Source: Aliamphritea spongicola (GTDB taxonomy: Bacteria > Pseudomonadota > Gammaproteobacteria > Pseudomonadales > Balneatricaceae). From it: a stretch of DNA of 64,000 bases. Under the pieces are notes generated by a model. The model did no database searches and was not told where the DNA came from. It saw only the letters and a list, made by a program, of their open reading frames with translations. Positions within the stretch are counted from its first letter, which is position 1. Each line of letters begins with the position of its first letter. The stretch spans positions 1,364,001 through 1,428,000 of the forward strand of contig AP025283.1 of assembly GCA_024347235.1 (NCBI GenBank), read 5' to 3'. A program made the position numbers and the translations under genes. Of the stretch, positions 41,610-52,784 are shown piece by piece.

Positions 41610-42635
41610 TTATCTGCGCTGGATCAATATCTTAAAAATCCGGGGCTTTCGCAGGGCGTTTTTGACAAGGAGTACAGCTTCAGCAAATGGCTGCAGATAG
41701 AGTTGTTTCAAAGTATGTTCGTCGGGTTCTTCTGTTTTGCTGATGCCAAAACTAAGCTGGGTATCAGGCTCCGATAAGTGCAGGCAGCCGAAGAGGCGAT
41801 CCCAGACAGCCAGCGTGGCTCCGAAGTTTTTATCGAAATGTCGTGTGGCTGTGGAATGATGAATCTGATGCTGTGCCGGAGAGATCAGCCAGCGTTCTAA
41901 CGGTTGCCAGTAATGAATCGCGATATGGCTATGGCGCAGATTAGAGCCGGTTACGTTAAACGCAAATACCAATACGTTTGCACCCAGTACGGTAATCAGA
42001 TCTACCTGATTGGCAAACAGAAATACAAATAACGCGATGCTGATGCCCTGAACAAGACTGCTGCGCAGAGAAAATAAAACGCCTTCAACGGGGTGCGTTC
42101 TCAGGACAGTCAGAGGTGTCATTGTGCGGGCGCTGTGGTGTACTTTATGAAATGCCCAGAGTACCGGCCATCGGTGCATCAGATAATGAAGATAGAAGCG
42201 TGCAAAGTCATCCAGAATAAACAGCCAGAGAGTAAAACAGGCAGCTATCTGCCAGTCTTCAAGAAGAATAAGCGGGCGATAGCCCACAGTGCTTTGCAAC
42301 CACTGGAACATAAAAGTGGCAATGGTTAACTTAGCCAGTAAAGCGGGTGCAAGTACGGTAAATAACAATCTGTTAATGATAAAAATCAGACCGTCGGCCT
42401 GGCTGGATTTGGAAAACCATACCTGTTTATCAAAGCAGGTGCGCCAGGCATGTTTAATCTGTTGCTTCTTAAGCAAAGTCAGCCAGGCAAGGGCGATGAG
42501 AAGCGCGCAGCCCAGATATCCGATAAACAGACGCTTACGCGGATCGAAAAAGTTTGCGTAAATGTCGCTGCTGAATTCAGAAATAAAAGTTTCGAACACG
42601 TTACTGCCTGGGGTCGAATGGCTGGTTGCGAACAA
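41610..42635 (-). CDS. Sterol desaturase / fatty acid hydroxylase family membrane protein
   Basis: Di-iron membrane oxygenase family, intact at 341 aa. The histidine boxes are HYLMH, HKVHHSA, an isolated His in RHSHIAIH, and HQIHHS, in the spacing of the family. Several membrane segments surround them (LGCALLIALAWLTLL; WQIAACFTLWLFIL; ISIALFVFLFANQVDLITVL). The substrate, a lipid of some kind, cannot be told from sequence. It stands between the iron transporter and the DUF4856-like gene on the same strand, with a terminator on its upstream side; a di-iron enzyme in an iron-linked block is notable but may be chance. Confidence 0.88.
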   Translation of the reverse strand: MFATSHSTPGSNVFETFISEFSSDIYANFFDPRKRLFIGYLGCALLIALAWLTLLKKQQIKHAWRTCFDKQVWFSKSSQADGLIFIINRLLFTVLAPALLAKLTIATFMFQWLQSTVGYRPLILLEDWQIAACFTLWLFILDDFARFYLHYLMHRWPVLWAFHKVHHSARTMTPLTVLRTHPVEGVLFSLRSSLVQGISIALFVFLFANQVDLITVLGANVLVFAFNVTGSNLRHSHIAIHYWQPLERWLISPAQHQIHHSTATRHFDKNFGATLAVWDRLFGCLHLSEPDTQLSFGISKTEEPDEHTLKQLYLQPFAEAVLLVKNALRKPRIFKILIQRR

Positions 42636-42744
42636 CCGGTTTAGGTTTAGAGAGTATATTTTGAAGCTCTGATGTTGTCAGTAGCTTCAGCTCTGAGCGG
42701 CTGAGGTCTGTTTGATCCATGTCAGCCTGTGACGAATAACCGCT

Positions 42745-42776
42745 GAAAAAACCGCAGAGAATATCTGCGGTTTTTC
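42745..42776 (-). terminator. Intrinsic terminator after the DUF4856-like gene
   Basis: AAAAACCGCAGA-GAATA-TCTGCGGTTTTT: a 7-bp GC-rich core extended by A/T pairs to more than 12 bp, with T tracts in both directions. It ends the upstream minus-strand gene. Confidence 0.9.
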
Positions 42777-42798
42777 AGTTTCAGAGAAAACGACTAAA

Positions 42799-44213
42799 TC
42801 AGTCGTTTTCGGCGCTGTCAGCAGAACCCAGCTTATCAGCCAGATCAGACAGGTTAGCCAACTGATCATTGTTGTTGGCTACCAGGCTGAACTTATCTTT
42901 CAGCAGTTGCTGTACTTTCAGCATGTTCAGGGCGTACTCGTTCAGGGATACGGAGTTAGACTGCTGATAGTTACCTTCAGCGTCGATACCTGTAATCTGA
43001 GTGTTACCCAGCAGGACAGGACTGAAGCCGATCAGACGGTTCAGCTGTACAGCTGTTTCGCCCAGATCTTTACCGCCAGTTTGCAGTGACATAGCGAAGC
43101 CTTTCAGCTCACCCCAGTGCTTGGCGTACTTGCGGTACAGTTTTTCGATATCCGCATTGCTTTCAACAGCTGCCTGCAGGGCGATAGCGTCTTTGTAAAC
43201 AGAACCAGCATATTTAAACGCTGCTTCAGCGATGACTTTTTCCCAGTTAGTCTTGATAACGGTAGCGTAACCCATAAGAGCTTCACGCTGTTCTGCAGTC
43301 AGGTCTTCGCCGTTTGCAGACGTGATCAGTTCACGGCCATCAATGAATGCTTTGGTGATGGTATGCATGTAGTCAGACTTGCCGCCTTTATCTGCATTAG
43401 CTGCATAGTAACCGTGCGCAAAAGTCATTTCTGTTTTCAGGTCGATCATGCCGTCGTTGTTGGCATCAGCGGCTTTGAATGCGTCTTTCTTACCTTTAGC
43501 AATGGCGTAAGCGGTTTTAGCGTCCATCGTCAGGGCATGTGCCGGTACACCGAAGTAGCCAAAAGCTTCATCCCAAACGTGTTCTTTACCGGTGTAAGCG
43601 GTGCCTTCTTTGTAGGCTTTACCGTTAGGTTTGTTACCTGCTTCCAGCTTCTCATCCAGATAGTTATCAACTGCCTGGTTATAGAAAACTGCACCCATGG
43701 CAAATTTAGAAATCAGCTGGGTGTAATCCAGACCGGTTAGCGGATCAAAGCCTTTATTGGTCGCTGCAGCTTTCTTGATCATGAACTCAATAACTTCAGG
43801 ACCAGTCATGTTGCCAGGCCAGCCGTTTACAGCGCCCTTGTAGGTTTTACCCGCCAGGTTTTTCTTTTAGAAAGCTCATCGATCTGAGACTGCTTAACTT
43901 TAAAGCCTTCTTTTGAAGCTGGATCAATGATGGCACGGCCAGCATCTTTACCTGCAAAGTAAGCCAGCATCTGAGCTTCCAGCTCAGGGTTGGCAGAACC
44001 GTTACCTTTACCTGTCAGTTTTTCAGAGAGTTATGCAGTGCGTGACGTGCAATCTGACCGCCGTAGGAAACAGAGCTTTTTGTCGCCGTTATAATCTTTA
44101 ACGGTTACAGGGAAGTCCGCATAAACTTTGTGGCTGTCAGCCAGAGTTGCCTGGGAGGCAAGCATGCCAGAGGTAGCGAAAGTAACTGCTAATGCGAGAG
44201 ATTTAAGTTTCAC
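42799..44213 (-). CDS. Exported DUF4856-like protein with an EF-hand loop
   Basis: Predicted periplasmic protein of about 472 aa. The signal peptide is MKLKSLALAVTFATSGMLASQATLA. The mature start (DYNGDKK...SVSYGGQIARHALHNSLKKL) and the EHVWDEAFGYFGVP segment match DUF4856, a family of exported proteins of unknown function. Residues DANNDGMIDLKTE form a canonical calcium-binding EF-hand loop (D-x-N-x-D-G-x-I-D-x3-E). Start is GTG 44213 with AAAAGG upstream. Frame breaks on plus-strand runs 44077-44081 (two short or one extra), 44019-44023 and 43865-43868. A Fur-like box upstream and the neighbouring iron transporter hint at iron regulation. DUF4856 assignment is from memory of the motif. Confidence 0.7.
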
Positions 44214-44332
44214 GGTAATAAGACCTTTTAACTGAACAGGTGCGAGTATCCAGTGCATGAGGTCCGTGTCAGACTTCAGGCACGCCTATTTGAGATGGCA
44301 GGAAGTTAGCATAATAGTATTCATGGGGCAAT

Positions 44333-44347
44333 TAATAGTTATTATCA
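44333..44347 (-). promoter_or_regulatory. Candidate Fur box upstream of the DUF4856-like gene
   Basis: TAATAGT-T-ATTATCA matches the 7-1-7 Fur consensus TGATAAT-N-ATTATCA at 12 of 14 positions, about 120 bases upstream of the GTG start at 44213. Confidence 0.55.
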
Positions 44348-44434
44348 TTTAGATTGTGTTTGATGAGGGTCATGCATATTAGGAATAAGCAGCTTATCCT
44401 GAAAGAGAGCTGGCGGGGTTGACGAATGTCATGT

Positions 44435-45148
44435 TCAGATGGGAAACAGTCGGGCGAGCAATACAGGAACGGCGTTTTCAACCCGCAGTATTCTGGGGCC
44501 GATGTGCATAGCCTGCAGCCCAGCTTCACACAACTTTTCAACCTCATACTTAATGAATCCACCTTCAGGACCAACCGCAAGAGTCGTTGGCGTTTCATCA
44601 GCCGTCGGGCAAGGGGCTGCATCATAAGGATGAGCAACCAGAGCGCGGGTGTTGGCAGCGATGGCCGGAAGTTCATCTTCGACAAAAGGCTTGAAGCGCT
44701 TACGCAGGTGAATTTCCGGAAGTTGTGTATCAACGCACTGTTCAAGTCCGAGTAACAGTTGTTCGTTAAGGCTGTCTGCTTCAAGCACCGGAGATGACCA
44801 GTAACTCTTGTCCACCCTGTATGCGTTTATCAGATAGATCTGCTTAACCCCCATGCTGGTAACGCTTTGTAATGTGCGTTTGAGCATTTTCGGCCGTGGT
44901 AACGCCATGATGAGGGTCAGGGGCAGTGCCGGTGGTGGAGGTTGAGTGCAGCTGACTTCCAGTGTGACTGAGTTTTCTGTCAGTGCTGTTACAACTGCAG
45001 TCCCCAGATCACCGTTTAGTTTACCCACCTTAAGTGTGTCGCCTTCCTGAGCCTGGTGCACACTGAGGATGTGCTGAAAGCGCCGGTCTGTAAGAACGAC
45101 GGTGTTTTCTGTTTTGAAGTCTGTGGAGGTTAACAGTATCAGGTTCAT
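44435..45148 (-). CDS. rsmE: 16S rRNA (uracil(1498)-N(3))-methyltransferase RsmE
   Basis: SPOUT-class methyltransferase of the 30S subunit. It is intact at 237 aa from MNLILLTSTDF at 45148. Family motifs are LTDRRFQHILSVHQAQEGD, the RKRF segment, LAVGPEGGFIKYEVE and IGPRILRVENAVPVLLA, which form the knotted SAM site. A longer reading from 45244 is possible but its extension has no family resemblance. Confidence 0.95.
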   Translation of the reverse strand: MNLILLTSTDFKTENTVVLTDRRFQHILSVHQAQEGDTLKVGKLNGDLGTAVVTALTENSVTLEVSCTQPPPPALPLTLIMALPRPKMLKRTLQSVTSMGVKQIYLINAYRVDKSYWSSPVLEADSLNEQLLLGLEQCVDTQLPEIHLRKRFKPFVEDELPAIAANTRALVAHPYDAAPCPTADETPTTLAVGPEGGFIKYEVEKLCEAGLQAMHIGPRILRVENAVPVLLARLFPI

Positions 45149-45333
45149 GGTGCAGGGGTCTGTGTGATGAGATTTGTCAGGCGGCGCAGAGTATGCGGCA
45201 AAGCTACGCATTTGTGTAGTGTACTTGCGGTAAATCAGTATCACCGCAGCTGTATCAATAAATCACAGAGAAAAGCCACATATCATCGGTGGATTCTGTA
45301 GAATAGCGAAAATTTTCTTGTTAAGGCCATTTT

Positions 45334-46706
45334 GTGCGCGCGAATCTTTTGACAGGCAATATTACCGGCACACTGGTCAGAATGACTGTTCCAATGGTGT
45401 TCGGCATTGTCAGCCTGATGCTGTTCAATCTGGTAGACAGTTATTTTGTCAGTCAGTTAGGTACCGGTCAGCTTGCTGCGCTTGGTTTTACGTTTCCTGT
45501 TTCTTTTGCCGTTATCAGTTTGTCCATCGGGCTGAGTGTTGGTACCTCAGCAACACTTGGTAAGCTGATTGGTGCCGGTGAACATCAGCAGGCCAAGCAG
45601 TTAACGACGGACAATCTGTTACTGACAACCCTCTTAATGGTGCTGGTCAGCAGCATTGTTACTCAGTTTATTGAGCCTCTTTTTCGTCTGTTAGGGGCCG
45701 ATTCTTCGCTGTTACCCTTCATTGATGCTTATATGTCGGTGTGGTTCATCGGTGCAGTTTTCTACGTCATCATCATGGTGTCTAACAGCTCTTTGCGAGC
45801 CTACGGTGATACCACTACGCCGGGCGTTATTATGGCGTTCTCGGCCATTCTGAACGGTTTACTTGATCCGTTATTTATCTTTGGCTGGGGGCCGGTGCCT
45901 GCTTATGGTATTGAGGGAGCAGCCATTGCCAGCTTGCTGGCCTGGGGGATCACTGCAACGCTGGCCGTGCTGAACCTGTTGCTGCGTAAGCGCCTGTTAT
46001 TGCTGACTATTGTTTCCTGGTCGAATTGTGTATCGCACTGGCTGATGGTGATGCGTATCGGTTTTCCTGCAGCGCTTTCCAATATGATGACACCGTTAGC
46101 CGCTGCGATCATGACAGCCGTTGTCGCTGAACATGGGGCGGAAGCGGTTGCTGCCTTCGGTGTGGGCAGCAGGCTGGAATCTCTGGCGCTGATTGTTAAC
46201 CTGGCTTTGTCCATGACGCTGCCGCCTTTTTAAGTCAGAATTTTGGTCGTGGGAACATTAAACGTGTGTCGCAGGCCTATCTTGCTGCTATGAAATTTGC
46301 GCTGGTTTGGCAGGGCATTGTGTACCTGTTTTTGTGGCAATTTGGCAGTGGGATTGGCGAGTTGTTCAGCGATAAAGAACAGGTTGTTGAACTGATAGGT
46401 CTGTGGATCATGATCGTTCCGATTGGCTTTGGTTTTCAGGCAGTTACCTTTCTCAGTGCGTCCAGTTTTAATGCGCTTCACCAGCCGTTTAAAGCGATGC
46501 GAATCAGTGTCTTCCGGCTCTTTATTCTCTATGTGCCTTTAGGTTGTGCCGGTAATTATTTGCTGGGCCTTGAAGGGATGTTCTACGGCTTTGTTTTAGC
46601 CAATATGCTCACCGCCGGTCTGGCATTTTCTGGGTGCGCAATCACCTTGCCGGCTTACAAAAACAGCCGGTACCGGATTCACCCTAAAGGCTATAAGGGG
46701 TTTTAA
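45334..46706 (+). CDS. MATE family multidrug/sodium antiporter
   Basis: Multidrug and toxin extrusion transporter of about 457 aa with about 12 membrane segments. The start MRANLLTGNITGTLVRMTVPMVFGIVSLMLFNLVDSYFVSQLGT is typical for MATE, and the two halves repeat the pattern (IGFPAALSNMMTPLAAAIM). One T is missing in 46227-46231; the repair joins LPPF to LSQNFGRGNIKRVSQAY. GTG start at 45334. It is divergent from rsmE. Substrates cannot be predicted. Confidence 0.93.
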
Positions 46707-46910
46707 CTCTCAGGGAATGGGGGTATGTTGTCATACGTGCTTAACACACAGCAGTTAGATTATTCGTGACTTTGCGAGATATATTCCACTGCTGGGAATG
46801 TCCACCAAAGTCATATTATCAGCTTGCTGATTAAGCAATATGATCATATGGGGCTTAACTGGGCCCGGTAGATCAAATGTACTTGATATAGATGCAAAGG
46901 GGATGTGGGC

Positions 46911-47659
46911 ATGACACAAAAGATTGCGCTGGTTACAGGTGGTACGGGCGGTATTGGTACAGCTATTTGTCGTGCGCTTGCGGATGCAGGTGTGAAGGTG
47001 GTTGCAGGTTACAATTCCGGCGGAAATCACGAGAAGGCCAGGGCTTGGCAGGAAGAACAAAAGCAGGACGGTTACGATATTCTGGTCGCATACGGCGATG
47101 TAACAGATGAAGAATCCTGTGCAGCATGTATCCGAACGGTAGAAGAAGTGGCCGGCGGCACTGTGGATATTCTGGTAAATAATGCCGGTATCACCCGTGA
47201 CGGTACTTTCCGTAAAATGAGCTGGGAACAGTGGAATCAGGTACTGTCTGCAAACCTCGACAGTATGTTCCATATGACCCGTCTGGTCATTAACCCTATG
47301 CTGGAGAACGGCTGGGGCCGGGTCATTAACATTTCATCGGTTAACGCTCAGAAAGGCCAGTTCGGTCAGTGTAACTACTCTGCAGCAAAAGCCGGTATTC
47401 ATGGCTTCACCAAAGCGCTGGCGCAGGAAGTGGCGGCAAAAGGTGTGACGGTCAACACCGTTTCCCAGGGTATGTACTGACACCCATGGTTGCCAAAATT
47501 CCTGAGGAAGTATTGGGCAAAATTGTGAAGCAGATTCCGGTTGGACGTCTGGGGCAGCCGGAAGAAATCGGCAAGGCAGTGTCCTACCTGGCCAGCGATG
47601 ACTGTGGTTACGTGACAGGCTCTGATTTCTCCATAAACGGCGGTCAGCACATGTCTTGA
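46911..47659 (+). CDS. phaB: Acetoacetyl-CoA reductase (PhaB/PhbB type SDR)
   Basis: NADPH-dependent short-chain dehydrogenase that reduces acetoacetyl-CoA to (R)-3-hydroxybutyryl-CoA for polyhydroxyalkanoate synthesis. Motifs are VTGGTGGIGTAICRAL (cofactor), NNAGITRDGTFRKM, ISSVNAQKGQFGQCNYSAAKAG (catalytic Ser, Tyr, Lys) and a C-terminal GSDFSINGGQHM. The frame breaks at ccc 47464-47466; one C restores NTVSPGYVLTPMVAK and 249 aa. No phaA or phaC is visible in the window, so it may serve a distant pha locus. It stands alone with its own terminator. Confidence 0.92.
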
Positions 47660-47691
47660 GGAGTCTGTTTCCGAAGAGGCTGTATAGCCTT

Positions 47692-47716
47692 AAAAAACCC
47701 GCAGCTGCGGGTTTTT
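47692..47716. terminator. Intrinsic terminator after phaB
   Basis: AAAAAACCCGCAGCTGCGGGTTTTT: perfect palindromic stem with A and T tracts on either side, between phaB and the convergent DUF349 gene. It is bidirectional. Confidence 0.92.
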
Positions 47717-47723
47717 GTGTCTG

Positions 47724-50587
47724 TTACAGTACCTGTTGCAGGATTCCGTAAAAGCGCTGATAAAGGGCTTCCTGATGTCTGGCGAAGGGCTGACAGAGCC
47801 ATTCCATTTCCAGGTGTTTCAGGTCTTTCAGGCTGGTGGCGCTGTGTTTTTCTTCCAGGGCCTGTTGTAAACGCTGCATCTGATATTCAAGCCGTAATGC
47901 CTGATCTTCTTCCGGAGAGCTGAGGTTAAAAGCAATTTCCAGCTGGATGCATAGCTGTCGAAGGGCGGTATCTGATGCATAGATGACCGGATCGAATTCT
48001 TGTAGCCCCTGATGAATATTGCAGCCGGTTACAAAGCGCTTGTGCAGTAATTCTGCAAAGGGTGCATCCGGACTCAGGCCCTGCTCCCATGCCTGATTAA
48101 GCTGTTCCAGCGTATTGTCGTCCAGCTCTTCTGCCAGCAGTTTTTCTTCCAGCTGTTCACAGAGGTTAACTTTACGTTGCCAGGCCTGGTAGGTTTCACT
48201 TTCAAGCAGACGGTCCAGATCAGCCTGTTGGCGCTGCAGGTTGCTTTTGGCAGCATGCAGTCGCTGCTGAAGCGGTTCCGGGGTATCGTTTTTCTGGCAC
48301 AGAATATCTGCCTGTTCCAGAAGGGTGCTGATTTGTGATGGCGATGCCGGTGAGGTCTGTAATGCTTCCAGCTGTTCACATAGCTGTTCGGTTTTTCCTG
48401 CTCTGTTTGCTGCGTCTTAACCGCTTTACGGTTACTCTTTTCCAGATCGTAAACTTTATTGCAGGTCAGGCGGAATGCCGGCCATAACTTACGTTCTACA
48501 CTGTGAAAGCTGTTGCCGGTTTGGCGCCATTGCTGCTGCAGTTGTTTAACCTGACGTAACAGGCCATTCAGCAATTCCTGCTGACCGTCGGCAACTGCTT
48601 GTTCTGCCTGTACGCTCAGGGCTTCAGCCTGATCTGCCAGGGCCTGTTTGGCTTCGGTATTGGCTTCACGGTAAGCCTTAATTTTACCGTCCAGTTGTTT
48701 CAGAGTGCTGTTAAAGCGGCTTTGTGCTTCCCGGCCGGGAGTGCGGTCAACCGGTGTGTACTGGCGCCATTCCTGTTTTGCCGTACGGCTGATTTGCTCA
48801 ACTTCCTGCCAGTCTGGCTGTTCCCAGTCAGTATTGGCCATCAGGGTTTCCAGTTGCTCACAAAGTAAAAGGCGCTGCTGGAGGTTGTTAACGCGTTGTT
48901 GTTTCAGTTCCGCATAATGCTGGCTGCAAGGCTCGTATGCCTGATCTGAAGCGTGTTTAAAGCGTTTCCACAAATCATGGCTGTGGTATGGATCAGTGGC
49001 ATCCAGGTCTTTCCATTCCTGCTGCAGGGTACGGATATGATCAGCCAGTACCGGTGCTTCAATATCGCTGCCAATCAGTGCTTCCATTTTTCGCACAGTG
49101 ATTCTTTTTCGGTGTGACGGCAAAGCCCTGCCAGTCTTTCAGTTGCTGTAACTGTTTCTGTAATCCGGCATACCGGTTCCGGCAGCTTTTAACGCTGTTT
49201 TTCGACTGTTGGCTAAGCAGTTCTGATACTTGTTTATCGAGGCGGTAAGCATTCTTAGTATTGCCTTCGCTAAGGGCCTGCTCAAGCTGTTCCAGGCAGT
49301 TATCGATCTGCTGCTGGTCCTGTTGCTGTGCCTGCTGACGCTCAGCTTTATGTTGCTGTCTGATTTGATTCAGTTGATCAAGACGTTTCTGTAACGTTTG
49401 CAGTATTTCTGGTCGCTGTTCGTCTTCAGGCCAGTTAATGAGCTGTATAGCCTGTTTAAGAGCATTGATGTCAGCGCTTTCATTTTGAAGGATTTCAGCG
49501 AGCTGTTCGCCGTTTTCCTGAACCCGGTTAACTGCTTCCAGTAAGGTCTGGATTTGAGTATGTCTGTTGTCCAGCTGCCCTCTTATCTGAGCAAAGTCCG
49601 GATCGCCGGCCGATTGAGTTTGCTGAGACATTTGCAGGTTATTCAGCTGTGCGACGAATTCTGATGTGCCAGGCAGAGGTTCTGTAATGGAAGCCCGGAT
49701 CTGTTCCAGTAATGCATCAAATGCGCTAAGCAGAGCGTTGCGTTGTTGTTGGCGCTGCTGAGCTTCAGCTTCGAGCTGTTGTTGTTCAGCCTGTTTTTGC
49801 TGTTCCTGCTGGAGCAGTTGCCGGCAGGTACTCAGGGCTTCTGTCAGTGACGCATTGGCTGCATCGTCGCAGAGGCTGTTCTGTAACAGTTTTTCAGCGT
49901 TTTGCTGATAGGCATTCAGCCGGGCTTCAAACTGAGGATAGATGCCCGTATTGAATAATTGCTGCAGGGCGGATGTCAGTTCAGTTTGTTGTTGCAGAAG
50001 CTGTTCCCGGGCTTTCTGCTGTTCGCGGATATCCCGTAATTTGTTACGGATAATGCGGTGTACGGTTTTGTCTTTGCTGCGGATTTTTTACACAGTTGTT
50101 CAATGATTTCAGCTTCGTGCAGTTTTTCAGCTGCAGCTTGCCGGGTTTGTGAGTGGCCGGCCTGAAGTATGATGGTGCTCAGGCAGGTCTGGTCGCTGAT
50201 TTTCTCAATTGCAACTTGCTGAACAGTGCTGTCATCTATGTGCAGTGCAATATGCGTCAGGATATCGTTATCCTGTAACTGCCTGATACTATTGATACTT
50301 TGCTGCTGGTCACAGCTTTCTGTTTTGATGATGACGCGGCAGGCGCGGTCAGCGGCCAGGTGTCGGACCTGATGGTCGCTGTCTATATTTGAGATACGGC
50401 ACAGCAGTTCAGGTTCTTCAAGTTTAATCACGGCGGCACTGCGCACAGCCGGGTTCTGATCCTGCAGGGCTAGCTGTGAAAGGATCTGATGCTGTTCTGA
50501 ATTACTCGCTTTTAGTTTAGTGATCGCACGGATACGTACATCAGCTTTACTATGTTGCCATTTAGGCTTGAAGAACTTCGCAAACAT
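47724..50587 (-). CDS. HEAT-repeat and DUF349 domain protein, glutamine-rich
   Basis: A large cytoplasmic protein of about 955 aa with no signal or membrane segment. The N-terminal part (MFAKFFKPKWQHSKADVRIRAITKL, then repeats such as QDQNPAVRSAAVIKL and DSDHQVRHLAADRA) is HEAT-like. The rest is long coiled coil rich in Gln and holds DUF349 repeats (TLQQEWKDLDATDPYHSHDLWKRFKHASDQAY; QVKQLQQQWRQTGNSF). Frame breaks on plus-strand 50084-50089, two near 49090-49105, and near 48395. DUF349 proteins have no settled function; some relatives have been linked to the cell surface or to stress. It lies alone and converges with phaB. Confidence 0.82.
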
Positions 50588-50808
50588 TTACAACCCGATC
50601 CTGAATGAGCCAGCTAAAAACACGATACTGTGGCTAAGGGCGGCTATTCTACCGGGCTTTAAGGTGGCAGGGGAAGGCTTGACAGCTTAGAAAAATCGCC
50701 TTTAGTCAGGGTTTTGTTGCAGCTGCACTGTCGGATATGCCCCGGACCCAGCAGTAATGCCTGATACGGGGAAATCCAGTGTAAAATGTACTTTTAAAAA
50801 TCTGCAGG

Positions 50809-51237
50809 TCAGCTTCTTCGTACTTCAACATCACCGTCGATGTAATACCAGCGATGATCTTCCTGCCTGAAGCGGGAGCGTTCCTGTAAGGCCGCTGACT
50901 GTCCTTCACTGTCGAAATAGGCGATAAATTCAACTGTGCCTGTGGTATCCTCGCGCCCGCCGTTATGGGTGCTGATTATTTTTAATCCTGTCCAGGTTGT
51001 CATACGCATTTGTTCGGCGATAAGGAGCGCGTCTTCCGGTTGCCGGTTTTCTGCTGCAGTGGTGGCTATCAGGTAGTCCACACTGCCAAGCGCAAAGGCC
51101 GTATAACGGGAGCGCATAAGCGCTTCTGCGGTGGTTGCCGGTTTGTTGCCGTTGATGGCCGGTTCACAGCAGAAGCTGAACGGTTTTCCGGAGCCGCACG
51201 GGCATTGCTTTGTGGTATCTTTGGCATCATGCAGCAT
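50809..51237 (-). CDS. ychJ: YchJ family (UPF0225) SEC-C protein
   Basis: Intact 142 aa protein of unknown function. The N-terminal SEC-C motif CPCGSGKPFSFCC is followed by the conserved block TAEALMRSRYTAFALGSVDYLIATT and a NTF2-like domain (TTWTGLKIISTHNGG...GTVEFIAYF...RWYYIDGD). E. coli YchJ has a second C-terminal SEC-C motif that is not seen here. It is divergent from sbcB, with about 100 bases between. Confidence 0.9.
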   Translation of the reverse strand: MLHDAKDTTKQCPCGSGKPFSFCCEPAINGNKPATTAEALMRSRYTAFALGSVDYLIATTAAENRQPEDALLIAEQMRMTTWTGLKIISTHNGGREDTTGTVEFIAYFDSEGQSAALQERSRFRQEDHRWYYIDGDVEVRRS

Positions 51238-51335
51238 GGGAATTCCTGTTTTAATTCAAACGGTTTAGTTCGTCGGCGTTTATTATAGATCGCTGTGGCG
51301 TGAATCATATAGACCGATAGCATTAGAGGCTAGCA

Positions 51336-52784
51336 ATGGCTAAGCAAACTTTTACTGGCATGACTACGAAACCAGTGGTGCCGATACCCGCCGTGACCGG
51401 CCATTACAGTTTGCCGGTATCCGTACGGATATGGATCTGAATATCATTGAAGAGCCACTGATGATTTACTGCAGCCCGGCGGAAGATGTGCTGCCGCATC
51501 CGGAGGCCTGCCTGATTACCGGTATTACGCCTCAGCAGGCGCTGCGGGAAGGTTATTGTGAAGCAGAGTTTATGCAACAGGTGCATGAACAGCTGGCACG
51601 TCCGGGAACCTGCGGGGTAGGTTATAACAGCATCCGTTTTGACGATGAAATTACCCGTCAGGCGCTGTACCGTAATTTCTTTGATCCCTATGCCCGGGAA
51701 TGGCAGAACGGTTGTTCCCGCTGGGATATTATCGATATGATGCGCCTGACTCGTGCACTGCGCCCTGAGGGGATTGAGTGGCCGGAATATCCGGATGGCC
51801 GTCCAAGCATGCGTCTGGAAGATCTGACGAAGGCTAATGGTATTGATCATGGTAATGCACACGATGCTCTGTCGGATGTTCACGCAACGATCGGCATGGC
51901 AAGACTGGTAAAGGAACGCCAGCCCAAACTGTATAACTACGTATTGAATAACCGCTCCAAACAGGCCGTGCAAAATATGCTGGATGTGATGACGATGAAG
52001 CCTGTGCTGCATGTGTCTTCCATGTACCCTGCGGAATGGGGCAACCTGGCGATTGTTGCTCCCGTGGCAGTCCATCCGGTGAACCGTAACAGTATCATTG
52101 TGTATGATTTGCGGGTTGATCCTTCCGCCATGCTGGCGATGCCCAAAGAAGAAATTAAGCGATTGCTGTATACCGCGACAGATGATCTGGCACCGGGAGA
52201 AGTTCGTTTACCTCTTAAACAGCTGCATACCAATAAGTCTCCGATAGTGGCGCCGGCAGGTATGTTGTCGACGGAAGAGGCGAACCGGCTGGGGATCAGT
52301 GGCCCTGACTGCCGTACCCATTTAGAGATGTTGCGTGCTAGTCGGGATTTAAAGAGAAGCTAGCATGGGTATTTGCAGAGCAGGATTTTGCAGAGGATCT
52401 GGATCCGGATCATATGTTGTATGGCGGTGGCTTTTTAATGATTCAGATAAGGCGGCGATGAATCAGATCCGCGAAGCTGCGCCGGCTCAGCTGGCAGCAA
52501 TGGAATTTGCGTTTCAGGATCCCCGTCTGGAAGAAATGCTGCTGCGTTATAAGGCCCGTAATTATCCATATACACTGGATGAAGAGCAGCGGCAGCGGTG
52601 GGAAGAATACCGCAAGCAAAAGCTGATGGGGCCGAATAACGGCGGGTATCTGACGATTCCGGCGTTATTTGAACGTTTAAACACTCTGTATCAGCAACGG
52701 GAAACTGATCAGAAGCAACGGGAAATACTGGAAGAGCTTGCTTTGTACGCTGAAGCTATCTATCCCGCTGATGAGGTATATTAA
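51336..52784 (+). CDS. sbcB: Exodeoxyribonuclease I
   Basis: 3'-5' single-strand DNA exonuclease acting in mismatch repair and recombination. The DEDDh exonuclease motifs are FYWHDYETSGAD, YNSIRFDDEIT and GIDHGNAHDALSDVHATI; the SH3-like and helical extensions follow (LEMLRASRDLKEKLAWVFAEQDF). Frame breaks lie at tttt 51350-51353, aaa 52351-52353 and ttttt 52432-52436; corrected length is 483 aa. The stop overlaps the next gene's ATG by one base. Confidence 0.95.

Noticed and set aside
44435..45244. Longer RsmE starting at 45244
   Set aside because: The added residues do not resemble RsmE, and MNLILLT at 45148 is the normal family start.
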